A DNA stretch of 64,000 bases. It comes from Bacillus proteolyticus (GTDB lineage Bacteria; Bacillota; Bacilli; Bacillales; Bacillaceae_G). Both the position numbers and the translations under genes were made by a program. Position 1 is the stretch's first letter, and every line of letters begins with the position of its first letter. Location: positions 62,001 through 126,000 of the forward strand of contig NZ_MACH01000138.1 of assembly GCF_001884065.1 (NCBI RefSeq). The letters run 5' to 3'. Of the stretch, positions 47,279 through 56,085 are shown piece after piece. The notes beneath the pieces were generated by a model. It made no database searches, was not told the DNA's origin, and saw nothing but the letters and a program-made list of their open reading frames with translations.

Positions 47279-47791
47279 TTAGTATTTTTCTAATACTAAT
47301 ACATCGTAACCATCTAACATTTTACGACCATCTAAGTAAGTAAGCTCTACTAAGAATGCAATCCCTGCTACAACTCCGCCAAGTTCTTCAACTAGCTTAA
47401 TTGTTGCTTCAATTGTTCCACCTGTAGCTAATAGATCATCAGTAATTAATACACGTTGACCTGGTTTAATTGCATCTTTATGGATTGTTAAAACATCTGT
47501 ACCATATTCTTTGCCGTAGTCAACTGTAATTACTTCACGTGGTAATTTTCCTAATTTACGAACTGGCGCAAATCCTACTTCTAATGCATAAGAAACTGGG
47601 CAACCGATAATAAAACCACGAGCTTCTGGTCCTACTACAACATCGATATCTCTTTCTTTTGCATACTCAACGATTGCATCTGTTGCTGCTTTGTATGCTT
47701 TACCGTCGTTCATTAAAGGTGTAATGTCTTTAAACACAATACCTTCTTTCGGATAATCCGGTACAATTGCGATATGTTGCTTGAAATCCAT
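47279..47791 (-). CDS. apt: Adenine phosphoribosyltransferase
   Basis: 170 residues. The PRPP-binding motif is [14 protein letters not shown], with the upstream PEARGFIIG. It salvages adenine to AMP. GAGGAGG precedes the ATG. Located between recJ and relA, as in B. subtilis. Confidence 0.97.
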   Translation of the reverse strand: MDFKQHIAIVPDYPKEGIVFKDITPLMNDGKAYKAATDAIVEYAKERDIDVVVGPEARGFIIGCPVSYALEVGFAPVRKLGKLPREVITVDYGKEYGTDVLTIHKDAIKPGQRVLITDDLLATGGTIEATIKLVEELGGVVAGIAFLVELTYLDGRKMLDGYDVLVLEKY

Positions 47792-47856
47792 ATTTCTGAA
47801 TCCTCCTCAGATATAAAAGGTTTGTAGATACAAATCCTTTACCCTAACTGTTCTAC

Positions 47857-50178
47857 TTATTTATGATTACGAATCGTTTCAAACCATGTATATAGTTGCT
47901 GATATGTGCTATAAACCAATTCTTTTTCTAATTGTAAGTGGCTCATTTTCTCACGATATGTGTTCGATTCAATTAAATCACGCTTTTGTTTTTGTTCGGC
48001 CATAAAAATGACACCGTCTTTTATTGTAACAAATTCTAGCTCAAAAAACACCTGTGTCATGAAATTTACTGTATCTTTTGACCAACCTTTATGGCGACAT
48101 AGTTGTTCCCCATATTGTCTTAAAGAAAATGGTGATTTTTGATTTAAGAAAGAATAATACCATTTAAAATGTTCCCTCGTTGGGACTGTACTAAATAGAT
48201 GATTGTTCTCTTGATAAAATAACGTGTAGATTCTAGATGGGAATCCTACTTTAAATAAATCATGCAATTCATCTGTTCCTTTTGGCAAATCGAGCAAAAC
48301 GATGTATTGATCATCTAAATGAGTTACCTCTGATGCATGCACAAGATGTTCTTTATAGTCTTCTAAAGAAAACTTATTCAATACCTCTTCAGAAAAATAC
48401 ACCATTGTTATTTTTTCTTTCGGAAGTTCTGCTAAATTCGCTTCCACATTACGCATACTACGCCAATCAAATAATTGCCATGCCTCTACAGCAATATCTT
48501 GTACCATTAATTGTGGCTTCTTAAAATTATTCCATTCATTAATGGATGCCTCTCCTATTACAGAAACTTTCGCAACTGGAGAAATTTCTTTTGCATACGC
48601 ACCAAATCCGAATCCAATTGTATCCAGTGTTGCCTGTCCGTCACGAAGTGCCATTTTCAAATGTGAACCATCTGATCCGATTGCACGAATACTTTCTAAT
48701 TCAGCATCTTTCACCGCAATACGTGGTTTCGGATTTCCAACACCAAATGGCGCTAACTTTTGCATATCCTCAATTGCAGCAAGAGTTACATCCTCCACCT
48801 TACAAAAAGCATCAACTGCTGTAATTGGAATAAAATCTTCCTCAGTTAAAATCACATCAGCTTGCCCATTTAACCTACGTCTTAATTCATCTACATCATT
48901 CATATGTAGCGTCATTCCGGCTGCCATCGGGTGTCCTCCGAAGTGTGGCAATAACTCTCTACAATCAGACAAGTTAGCAAATAAATCAAACCCTGCAATA
49001 CTACGCGCTGAACCCTTTGCCGTTTCTTTTATAGGATCAATGCACAATACAATCGTTGGACGATAAAAACGTTCAACCAATTTAGAAGCAACAATCCCAA
49101 TTACACCTGGATTCCAACCTTCTTTCGCTAGTACTAACACTTTATTTTCTTCAGGCGGAAAATTATTTTCAACTTCGGCGATAGCTTCTTCTGTAATTTG
49201 CTTTACAATATCTTTTCGAAGTTTGTTCAGCTCATCAATTTCTTCAGCAAGCTCTTTCGCTTCTTCTGGATCGTCTGATAATAATAAATGAACAGCAGGT
49301 GTTGCATCTTCTAAACGTCCCACCGCATTAATACGCGGTGCAATTGAGAAGCCAATACTTTCTTCTGTAATTTCACTTTGCGAAACGTTAGCAACTTTAA
49401 ATAAAGCTTTCAAACCAATATTTCTTGTCATACGCATATGTTTAAGCCCGCGCTGTACTAACAACCTGTTTTCACCATGTAGCGATACTAAATCAGCTAC
49501 TGTACCGATTACTGCGATTTCCAATAAATGTTCTGGAACGCGCCCTAAAAGTGCATGTGCAACTTTAAACGCAACACCAACACCCGCTAAATAGTGAAAC
49601 GGATAAACACCGCCTTCTAATTTCGGATGAATAATTGCAAGTGCTTCTGGTAATTCTGGCGGTGGCTCATGGTGATCTGTAATAATAAGATCTATTCCAA
49701 GGTCCTTCGCTACCTTCGCTTCATGTACCGCTGCAATACCAGTATCTACGGTAATAATTAGCGAGAACCCAGCGCTATGCGCCCAACGAAACGCTTCTTC
49801 GTTTGGTCCATACCCTTCTGTAAAACGGTTTGGAATATAAAATTCTACCTCTGCACCTAATTCTTGAAGCGCAAGATATAAGACAGTCGTACTACTTACT
49901 CCGTCCGCATCGTAATCACCAAATATTAATATTTGCTCTCCATTTTGAATCGCCTTATTTACACGTTCTACCGTTCTATCCATTCCTTCTAATAAAAATG
50001 GATCGTGAAATTCTTGATTTTCTGTATTTAAAAAATCTAAAATCTTATCTTCTGTATCTAATCCTCTACCGAGGAATAACGAAACAACAAGAGGTGATAA
50101 TTGCAATTTACTTGCTAATTCACTCACTCGCTCTTCACTATATTCTTTTTCTTTCCAACGCGTCTTCGGTTGTAACAC
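47857..50178 (-). CDS. recJ: Single-stranded-DNA-specific exonuclease RecJ
   Basis: 773 residues. DHH phosphoesterase motifs ILIFGDYDADGVSS and LIITDHHEPP, the DHHA1 domain (AKGSARSIAGFDLF, then FGGHPMAAGMTL), an OB-fold, and a long C-terminal extension typical of Bacillus RecJ. It degrades single strands 5' to 3' in recombination and repair. I chose the GTG at 50178 with AAGGGGTGA upstream; the longer frame would overlap the promoter. Confidence 0.95.
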   Translation of the reverse strand: MLQPKTRWKEKEYSEERVSELASKLQLSPLVVSLFLGRGLDTEDKILDFLNTENQEFHDPFLLEGMDRTVERVNKAIQNGEQILIFGDYDADGVSSTTVLYLALQELGAEVEFYIPNRFTEGYGPNEEAFRWAHSAGFSLIITVDTGIAAVHEAKVAKDLGIDLIITDHHEPPPELPEALAIIHPKLEGGVYPFHYLAGVGVAFKVAHALLGRVPEHLLEIAVIGTVADLVSLHGENRLLVQRGLKHMRMTRNIGLKALFKVANVSQSEITEESIGFSIAPRINAVGRLEDATPAVHLLLSDDPEEAKELAEEIDELNKLRKDIVKQITEEAIAEVENNFPPEENKVLVLAKEGWNPGVIGIVASKLVERFYRPTIVLCIDPIKETAKGSARSIAGFDLFANLSDCRELLPHFGGHPMAAGMTLHMNDVDELRRRLNGQADVILTEEDFIPITAVDAFCKVEDVTLAAIEDMQKLAPFGVGNPKPRIAVKDAELESIRAIGSDGSHLKMALRDGQATLDTIGFGFGAYAKEISPVAKVSVIGEASINEWNNFKKPQLMVQDIAVEAWQLFDWRSMRNVEANLAELPKEKITMVYFSEEVLNKFSLEDYKEHLVHASEVTHLDDQYIVLLDLPKGTDELHDLFKVGFPSRIYTLFYQENNHLFSTVPTREHFKWYYSFLNQKSPFSLRQYGEQLCRHKGWSKDTVNFMTQVFFELEFVTIKDGVIFMAEQKQKRDLIESNTYREKMSHLQLEKELVYSTYQQLYTWFETIRNHK

Positions 50179-50182
50179 GAAA

Positions 50183-50226
50183 TCACCCCTTAACCTATCC
50201 ATTATACAAGACAGATTAAGGGGTGA
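50183..50226. repeat. 11-bp inverted repeat spanning the recJ promoter
   Basis: TCACCCCTTAA and TTAAGGGGTGA enclose the -10 box. The outer half overlaps the -35 box and the inner half contains the recJ ribosome-binding site. Confidence 0.7.
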
Positions 50227-50229
50227 CAA
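50201..50229 (-). promoter_or_regulatory. recJ: Sigma-A promoter of recJ
   Basis: TTGTCA, 17 bases, TATAAT on the minus strand. The start would fall 6-8 bases on, giving a leader of only about 17 bases. Confidence 0.78.
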
Positions 50230-50279
50230 TATGATGCAAGCTACGATGCAATATCCATATACTAAAATATTAATGCTAT

Positions 50280-51173
50280 TTAATTTGGTGAATACGGATT
50301 TATATGTACAAAAACATTTTGTACGTTATCTTGTTTCATAAGCGTTTCTTTCACATGCTTTCCAATGCGGTGCCCTTCTTCTACAGTAATGTATGGATCT
50401 ACAGAAACTTTAATATCAACAATAACGTAATGACCATGCTCCCTCGCATATAAAGAACCGATTTTTTTCACACCATCTATTTGAAGTACTGCTTCTCTAA
50501 GCGGAATAACATCTTCCTCATGAAGAACATGATCAAGCGTTGCATGAATCGCTTCTGCCCCAATACTCCACGCCATTTTCGCAACAAGAATTGAAACAAA
50601 TAATCCTGCAATCGGATCGGCATATACAAGCCAATCTAAACCTAATTTACCACCGATGATAGCTGCACAAATGCCGATTAAAGCTGCAATTGAGGAAAAC
50701 ACATCCGAACGGTGCTCATATGCATTTGCAATAATTGCATCACTATTTATCCTTTTCCCTAATCGGAATTTATATTGAAACATTCCTTCTTTCACGACAA
50801 TAGAAAAAATGACAGCAAAAATTGTAATTCCCTTCGGCGGTTCTAGTTCTTGTGAAAAAGCTTTTATAGACGAAATCGCTATCTCTAGTCCAACAATAAA
50901 TAATAATACCGCAACAATAATCGCTGAAATCGATTCCGCTTTGCCATGACCGTACGGATGATCTTCATCAGGCGGCTGCTTCGCTGCTCGTAATCCAAAA
51001 AGTACAGCTAACGAACCAATTACATCTGACCCAGAATGCACAGCATCCGCCAATAGCGCCTTACTGTTTCCAATATAACCGATTACCGCTTTTATAATCG
51101 CTAATATAATATTACCAACGATTCCGACAATAGCACCAAACTCGGCCTGTTTAAAACGTTCATCTTTTTCCAT
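50280..51173 (-). CDS. Cation diffusion facilitator family transporter
   Basis: 297 residues with six membrane helices and the CDF metal motifs LLADAVHSGSDV (helix 2) and ANAYEHRSDVFSS (helix 5). The C-terminal cytoplasmic domain (VDIKVSVDPYITVEEGHRIG, FVHINP) binds metal and dimerises. It exports a divalent cation, of the FieF/MamM-like type; which metal is uncertain. It has its own ribosome-binding site AAGGG. Confidence 0.92.
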   Translation of the reverse strand: MEKDERFKQAEFGAIVGIVGNIILAIIKAVIGYIGNSKALLADAVHSGSDVIGSLAVLFGLRAAKQPPDEDHPYGHGKAESISAIIVAVLLFIVGLEIAISSIKAFSQELEPPKGITIFAVIFSIVVKEGMFQYKFRLGKRINSDAIIANAYEHRSDVFSSIAALIGICAAIIGGKLGLDWLVYADPIAGLFVSILVAKMAWSIGAEAIHATLDHVLHEEDVIPLREAVLQIDGVKKIGSLYAREHGHYVIVDIKVSVDPYITVEEGHRIGKHVKETLMKQDNVQNVFVHINPYSPN

Positions 51174-51210
51174 AATTAAAATCCCTTCTTTTCTTAACCT
51201 ATCTTTTTAT

Positions 51211-51357
51211 CCCGCTATTTGTGGGCAGTAAGCCCCCCACCTCAAAATCCGGCAAATAAGAGGAGTTAGGTGGGAGTCGTGCTGCCCGTAAAAGTCCGAT
51301 TAGTGAGGGCTAATAATAAGTGGGGATGAACAAAACCCCCACTTATTAAAGTGTCAC
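51211..51357 (+). repeat. Full-length bcr1-like repeat element
   Basis: 147 bases flanked on both sides by TTTAT (51206-51210 and 51358-51362). It starts CCCGCTATTTGTGGGCAG and contains a long central hairpin, CCCCCCACCTC pairing with GAGTTAGGTGGGAG between two GGGCAG/CTGCCC arms. The 3' hairpin is AATAAGTGGGG/CCCCCACTTATT. Size, TTTAT duplication and structure match the B. cereus-group bcr1 repeat as I remember it. Confidence 0.82.
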
Positions 51358-51442
51358 TTTATTTTAACAAAAACAGCGATAACCTTACCACTTTCTTCCA
51401 CTTTCTTCTTTCAAAAGTCGCTACCTTATTGTATCCACAAAC

Positions 51443-51475
51443 GAAAAAAGAGATGCCTCATAAAGAGACATCACC
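51443..51475 (-). terminator. Terminator after secDF
   Basis: GATGTCTC/GAGGCATC stem with a 5-base loop and TCTTTTTT on the minus strand. Confidence 0.8.
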
Positions 51476-51479
51476 TTTT

Positions 51480-53744
51480 TTATACTTGCGGTTCAGATTC
51501 TACTTTCTCAACCTTCTTCTTGTTTTTCCCCTTTTTCAAACGACGGTTTTCAAGTAGTAACCAAATTTGAGAGGCAACGAAAACAGAAGAATACGTACCT
51601 ACGATTAATCCAACAAGTAAAGCAAACGAGAAGTTACGTAGTGACTCGCTACCGAAGATAAGTAACGCAATTACCGGGAATAACACTGTTAATACGGTGT
51701 TAATCGAACGTCCAAGCGTTTGACGAATACTTGCATTTACGATTTCTTCTAGGTCTTTTATATCGCGAACTCGTTTTTTCTGTTTGTATAATTCACGGTT
51801 TCTATCAAAGGTAACAATTGAGTCATTAATAGAATAACCGATAATCGTTAATACCGCAGCGATAAACGTTAAGTCTACTTCTATCTGGAAAAGACTAAAC
51901 ATAACAACCATAACGAATGCGTCATGTAGTAATGCAAGTACTGCAGATAATGCATACGTAAATCGGAATCGAATACTTACGTATAAGATAATAACTACCG
52001 AAGCAATTAATACTGCGATAAATGCATTTCGTGCGATTTCTTTACCGATTGTTGGTGAAACTGTACTTACGTTTGGCTCTGTACCATATTTATCATGGAA
52101 GAATGTTTTTGCTTTCGCAATTTCATCTTTTGATAAAACTCCTAATGTACGAACGGCGAAACCTTTATTGTCGTCCCCAGTCGGTACAATATCTTCTTCC
52201 TTCACATCAATTTTCAATTCTTCCAAATCTTTATGAACATCTGACACAGTAAGTGCTTGTTTAGATTGCAAGTCGATACGTGTACCACTTGCAAAGTCAA
52301 TCCCAAGATTCAGTTTGAAAATTGGTAGTATAATTGCACCTGCAATTACAACTACCATCGAGAAGATAAGGAATTTATGACCGATATTTACGAAATTAAT
52401 ACGATCAAATCTTGTCGGTGGATGTACTACACCTTTTGTTAATGGAATAATATCCTTTTCCTTAACACCAAAGTAAGATGGTTTTTTATCGAAGTAACGG
52501 CTCTTTACAAGTAAACCTAGTAAGAAACGCGTACCGAATACGTTCGTAATGAAACCGACTAAAATACTAACAATTAAACTTGTTGCGAATCCTTTTACAG
52601 AGCTATTACCATAAACGAATAATACACCAGCTGCTGCAAGTGTTGTAATGTTCGCATCTAAAATTGTCGCTAATGAACGATGGTTACCAGCACGAAATGC
52701 TGACATCATCGACTTACCAATTTTCAGCTCTTCTTTCAGTCTCTCATACGTAATAATATTCGCATCAACTGCGATACCTACCCCGAGCACTAACGCTGCA
52801 ATACCTGGCAACGTAAGAACCGCATGCATCCAGTTAAAGACAAGCAATGTAACGAAAATGTATAACCCTAACATAATAACCGCTACAAGTCCTGGTAAAC
52901 GGTAGAATACAAGCATAAATAAGAAGATTATAGCAATACCAATCGCACTAGCGAAAATCGTTTGCTCTAATGCTTGTTGCCCAAATTTCGCTCCAACAGA
53001 TGTTGAATACATTTCTTTTAAATCAACAGGAAGTGCACCTGCATTTAATAAAGATGAAAGTTCTTTCGCGCTTTCCACTGTAAAGTTTCCACCTACGATA
53101 GATACTTCAGCTTGGTTAAATACTTGGTTTACTGTTGCTGCTGATAAAAACTTCGGATTCGGTTTTGCAGACTCTGCTTTATACGAATCTTTTCCTTCTT
53201 CAAAATCAAGCCAAATTACCATTAAATTCGTTGGTGGTGGCATTTTTGAAATTTTTTCAGTTACTTCACGGAATTTGTCAGCGCTTTTTAGTGTAAGACC
53301 TACGCTTGCACGGCCTTGCTCATCAAATGTTTGCTTTGCTCCGCCGCCTTTTAAATCCGCTCCGTCCATAAGAAGGTTGTCATTCACATCACGGAATGTT
53401 AATTTTGCTTGTGTTGATAACATGTCACGTGCTTTTTGCTGATCTTGTACACCAGCAAGCTGTACGCGAATTCGATCTTCTCCTTCGATTTGAATGTTCG
53501 GCTCACTTACACCGAGTGCATTGACACGATTTTCAAGAGCACCTACTGTACTGACAAGTGCATCACGATCGATTTTATCACCTTTTTTGGCTGGTTTTAC
53601 TTCATACAGAATTTCAAAACCACCGCGAAGGTCTAGTCCTAGACTAATTCCTTTTGCTATGTCTTTTCCTGCCGCACCAATCACTCCACCAATTAATAAA
53701 ACGATGAGGAAAAAGGCGGCAATTCTTGTACCACGCTTTGCCAT
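51480..53744 (-). CDS. secDF: Protein translocase subunit SecDF (fused)
   Basis: 754 residues combining SecD and SecF, as in Bacillus. The SecD part has KGISLGLDLRGGFEILYEV, the P1 periplasmic domain and LGVGIAVDANIITYERLKEE. The SecF part starts near residue 440 with LGIDFASGTRI and later has IIGYSINDSIVTFDRNRE. Twelve membrane helices use the proton gradient to help pull proteins across. I chose the ATG at 53744 after GAGGG; a longer frame reaches 53795. Confidence 0.95.
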   Translation of the reverse strand: MAKRGTRIAAFFLIVLLIGGVIGAAGKDIAKGISLGLDLRGGFEILYEVKPAKKGDKIDRDALVSTVGALENRVNALGVSEPNIQIEGEDRIRVQLAGVQDQQKARDMLSTQAKLTFRDVNDNLLMDGADLKGGGAKQTFDEQGRASVGLTLKSADKFREVTEKISKMPPPTNLMVIWLDFEEGKDSYKAESAKPNPKFLSAATVNQVFNQAEVSIVGGNFTVESAKELSSLLNAGALPVDLKEMYSTSVGAKFGQQALEQTIFASAIGIAIIFLFMLVFYRLPGLVAVIMLGLYIFVTLLVFNWMHAVLTLPGIAALVLGVGIAVDANIITYERLKEELKIGKSMMSAFRAGNHRSLATILDANITTLAAAGVLFVYGNSSVKGFATSLIVSILVGFITNVFGTRFLLGLLVKSRYFDKKPSYFGVKEKDIIPLTKGVVHPPTRFDRINFVNIGHKFLIFSMVVVIAGAIILPIFKLNLGIDFASGTRIDLQSKQALTVSDVHKDLEELKIDVKEEDIVPTGDDNKGFAVRTLGVLSKDEIAKAKTFFHDKYGTEPNVSTVSPTIGKEIARNAFIAVLIASVVIILYVSIRFRFTYALSAVLALLHDAFVMVVMFSLFQIEVDLTFIAAVLTIIGYSINDSIVTFDRNRELYKQKKRVRDIKDLEEIVNASIRQTLGRSINTVLTVLFPVIALLIFGSESLRNFSFALLVGLIVGTYSSVFVASQIWLLLENRRLKKGKNKKKVEKVESEPQV

Positions 53745-53856
53745 ATGTACCCTCTTTCTGCTACTAACACTTTCAATAAATCTCTTACGATTCATTTTTA
53801 CACGTGTGCATACGCCTAGTTAGTAGACTTACTTTCTATAAAATACATGTATTTCC

Positions 53857-53904
53857 GCTAGTTCATCACTAGCTGTGTAGGTAAGTTTGTCACCATGCCT
53901 ACAC
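53857..53904 (-). promoter_or_regulatory. Two leader hairpins upstream of secDF
   Basis: GTGTAGG/CCTACAC (53875-53881 and 53898-53904) and GCTAGT/ACTAGC (53857-53862 and 53868-53873) lie back to back in the secDF leader, after the short upstream ORF. No T tract follows, so this is not a simple terminator. Confidence 0.6.
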
Positions 53905-53913
53905 TTTCATTAT

Positions 53914-53958
53914 TTATTTTTCCTCTTCACTACCTCCTTTATATATAATCTTAGACAT
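53914..53958 (-). CDS. Possible 14-residue leader peptide upstream of secDF
   Basis: ATG with AGAGGA at about 8 bases upstream opens a frame for MSKIIYKGGSEEEK and stops. It begins about 25-30 bases after a predicted promoter start and about 170 bases before secDF. Spacing and position fit a regulatory upstream ORF; a chance ORF of this length is also possible. Confidence 0.45.
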   Translation of the reverse strand: MSKIIYKGGSEEEK

Positions 53959-53986
53959 AATTAATTCCTCTTTATCAATACCTATC

Positions 53987-54015
53987 ATTATACTGCAAAA
54001 GGAAGAACAAACCAA
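53987..54015 (-). promoter_or_regulatory. Predicted promoter of the secDF leader
   Basis: TATAAT with a weak TTGGTT -35 box at 17 bases on the minus strand. It implies a leader of about 240 bases. Confidence 0.6.
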
Positions 54016-54025
54016 TTACAGTCGG

Positions 54026-54310
54026 TTATTTATTTTCATATTCATCAAACGACCAAAGTGGCGCTTGATATGCTTCAACAGTTAAATAATTCATATATTC
54101 ATTAGTACTTACTCTTAATACATCATTTACTAATTCATATAACCTAACATCACTGTCTATCTTTTTCCACTTTTTCGCCTTGAGAAACTTCCAAATATCA
54201 TTATCTGTCACTCGGTCGTAACCGAACATTTGAAACTCTTCTACTTTACTTTCTAAAACGACTTGTAACTGTCCGCGGTATGATTCTACCAAAGCCTCTT
54301 TATCCAACAT
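54026..54310 (-). CDS. comN: Post-transcriptional regulator ComN (YrzD)
   Basis: 94 residues, all-helical: LVESYRGQLQVVLESKVEEF, YDRVTDNDIWKFLKAKKW and LYELVNDVLRVSTNEYMNYLTVEAY. B. subtilis ComN controls comE mRNA levels and position at the septum. The ATG at 54310 fits AAGGAG; an earlier ATG directly abuts that sequence. Located between secDF and spoVB, as in B. subtilis. Confidence 0.85.
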   Translation of the reverse strand: MLDKEALVESYRGQLQVVLESKVEEFQMFGYDRVTDNDIWKFLKAKKWKKIDSDVRLYELVNDVLRVSTNEYMNYLTVEAYQAPLWSFDEYENK

Positions 54311-54355
54311 ATATAACATCTCCTTCTGATTTCAGCACGAAAAGTCGCTTTTAAT

Positions 54356-54390
54356 CCCGCTCTAATGGACAGCAATAACCACTTTCAAGA
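54356..54390 (+). repeat. Possible bcr1-like fragment
   Basis: TTTTAATCCCGCTCTAATGG followed by ACAGCAATAACC resembles the left end of the repeat at 51211 (TTTTTATCCCGCTATTTGTGG, GCAGTAAGCC). Decay is heavy. Confidence 0.3.
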
Positions 54391-54496
54391 GTTCCCTCAA
54401 TACTGCACTCTCTTAAATGCTTGTCATTCTTGTCTCATACGTGCATATAAATTATTGTAAATCATTCCACTGATTTTGAGAAGGTAGGAGAAGACC

Positions 54497-56056
54497 ATGA
54501 CGAGACAAAGCTTTTTAAAAGGTGCATTTATTTTAATGATAGCTGGCTTTATTACAAAAATCCTTGGATTTATTAACCGCATTGTAATGGCACGTATTTT
54601 AGGAGAAGAAGGCGTTGGCCTTTATATGATGGCTGTTCCCACCTTCATTTTAGCAATTACATTAACACAAATTGGCCTTCCTGTTGCAATTGCAAAATTT
54701 GTAGCAGAAGCAGAAGCAGTGAACGATAAACAAAGAGTCAAAAAAATATTAACTGTCTCCCTAGCTGTTACATCCGTTATTAGTATCATTTTAACAATTG
54801 GAATTATGCTCCTCACGCCTGTTCTAGCAAAAACATTATTAACCGATGAAAGAACGTACTATCCATTAATGGCTATTTTACCTGTCGTCCCTGTTATTGC
54901 AGTTTCTTCTGTTTTACGCGGTTATTTTCAAGGGAAACAAAATATGAAGCCTAGCGCCTATGCTCAAGTTATAGAACAAGTTGTCCGCATTACAATTATC
55001 GCTGTATGCATTCGGTTATTTTTACCTTACGGCGTAGAATATGCTGCAGCTGGCGCCATGCTATCAGCCGTTCTTGGCGAAGTTGCATCTTTATTATTTT
55101 TACTTACTTTATTCCAGCGCGAAAAACATTTATCTATACGCTCTGGTTTTTTCACTACGGTAAAGGAGAGCAAAAATACATTTTATTCTCTTATGGATAT
55201 CGCACTTCCAACTACAGGAAGCCGTTTAATCGGTTCCGTTTCCTATTTCTTTGAACCTATCGTCGTTATGCAAAGCTTAGCAATTGCCGGGGTTGCCGCT
55301 TCTGTCGCAACACAGCAATACGGTATATTGAACGGTTATGCCTTCCCGCTTCTATCACTACCTGCCTTTATTACATACGCTCTTTCTACAGCACTCGTCC
55401 CTTCCATTAGCGAAGCGATGGCAAAGAGACAGCACAAATTAGTGGAACACCGTTTACAACAAGCACTTCGAATTTCCTTAATTACCGGTGGATGGTCAGT
55501 CGTTATTTTATATGTATTTGCTTCACCCGTCTTAACGCTTATGTATGGATCGGACAGTGCAACAGCGTTCATCCAACTTCTTGCACCTTGCTTTTTATTT
55601 CATTATTTTCAAAGCCCACTTACATCTGTGTTGCAAGCTTTAAACTTAGCAAGAGCTGCTATGATGAACACATTTATTGGCGCTATCGTAAAATTAATCG
55701 TTATTTTTGCACTCGCTTCGCGCCCAGAGTTCCAAATGATGGGGGTTGCTCTCGCAATCGCAGCAAATATAGTGACGGTAACATTCCTTCACTATGCTAC
55801 TGTTTTAAAGAAAATTAAATTTACTATTTATGCAAAAGACTATATTTTTGGAGGACTTGCCATCGGCATTGCAGGTGCCTTCGGTTTTTACCTTCATAAA
55901 TATATTATTTTCTCTCATTCACTTGGCGTACAAACATTATGGGAAATCACTTTAACAACAATCGTTTATATTTTCCTCCTCTTTGCTTTCAAACTCATTC
56001 GAAGAGAAGAGTTGAGTCACCTCCCTATCATTCGGAAACTTTCATTTTTGAAGTAA
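54497..56056 (+). CDS. spoVB: Stage V sporulation protein B (MOP-family flippase)
   Basis: 519 residues with about 14 membrane helices of the polysaccharide exporter/MurJ-like superfamily. The N-terminal signature is KGAFILMIAGFITKILGFIN, then ARILGEEGVGLYMMA. SpoVB is needed for spore cortex formation and is thought to flip peptidoglycan precursor. AAGGTAGGAG precedes the ATG. Paralogues exist in B. cereus; position between comN and yrbG supports this identity. Confidence 0.92.
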   Translation: MTRQSFLKGAFILMIAGFITKILGFINRIVMARILGEEGVGLYMMAVPTFILAITLTQIGLPVAIAKFVAEAEAVNDKQRVKKILTVSLAVTSVISIILTIGIMLLTPVLAKTLLTDERTYYPLMAILPVVPVIAVSSVLRGYFQGKQNMKPSAYAQVIEQVVRITIIAVCIRLFLPYGVEYAAAGAMLSAVLGEVASLLFLLTLFQREKHLSIRSGFFTTVKESKNTFYSLMDIALPTTGSRLIGSVSYFFEPIVVMQSLAIAGVAASVATQQYGILNGYAFPLLSLPAFITYALSTALVPSISEAMAKRQHKLVEHRLQQALRISLITGGWSVVILYVFASPVLTLMYGSDSATAFIQLLAPCFLFHYFQSPLTSVLQALNLARAAMMNTFIGAIVKLIVIFALASRPEFQMMGVALAIAANIVTVTFLHYATVLKKIKFTIYAKDYIFGGLAIGIAGAFGFYLHKYIIFSHSLGVQTLWEITLTTIVYIFLLFAFKLIRREELSHLPIIRKLSFLK

Positions 56057-56058
56057 AT

Positions 56059-56083
56059 AGGCTTACTATTTAATACGGTAAGC
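56059..56083. terminator. Hairpin between spoVB and yrbG
   Basis: AGGCTTAC/GTAAGCCT stem between converging genes with weak T-rich tails. Confidence 0.6.
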
Positions 56084-56085
56084 CT

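Larger units (their letters stand above)
51174..51479. other. Intergenic region between secDF and the cation transporter gene
   Basis: It is filled by the bcr1-like element at 51211-51357 and the secDF terminator at 51443-51475. The remainder shows nothing. Confidence 0.7.

Noticed and set aside
48542-49066. 174-codon plus-strand ORF inside recJ
   Set aside because: It lies fully opposite the conserved RecJ core and has no independent signals.
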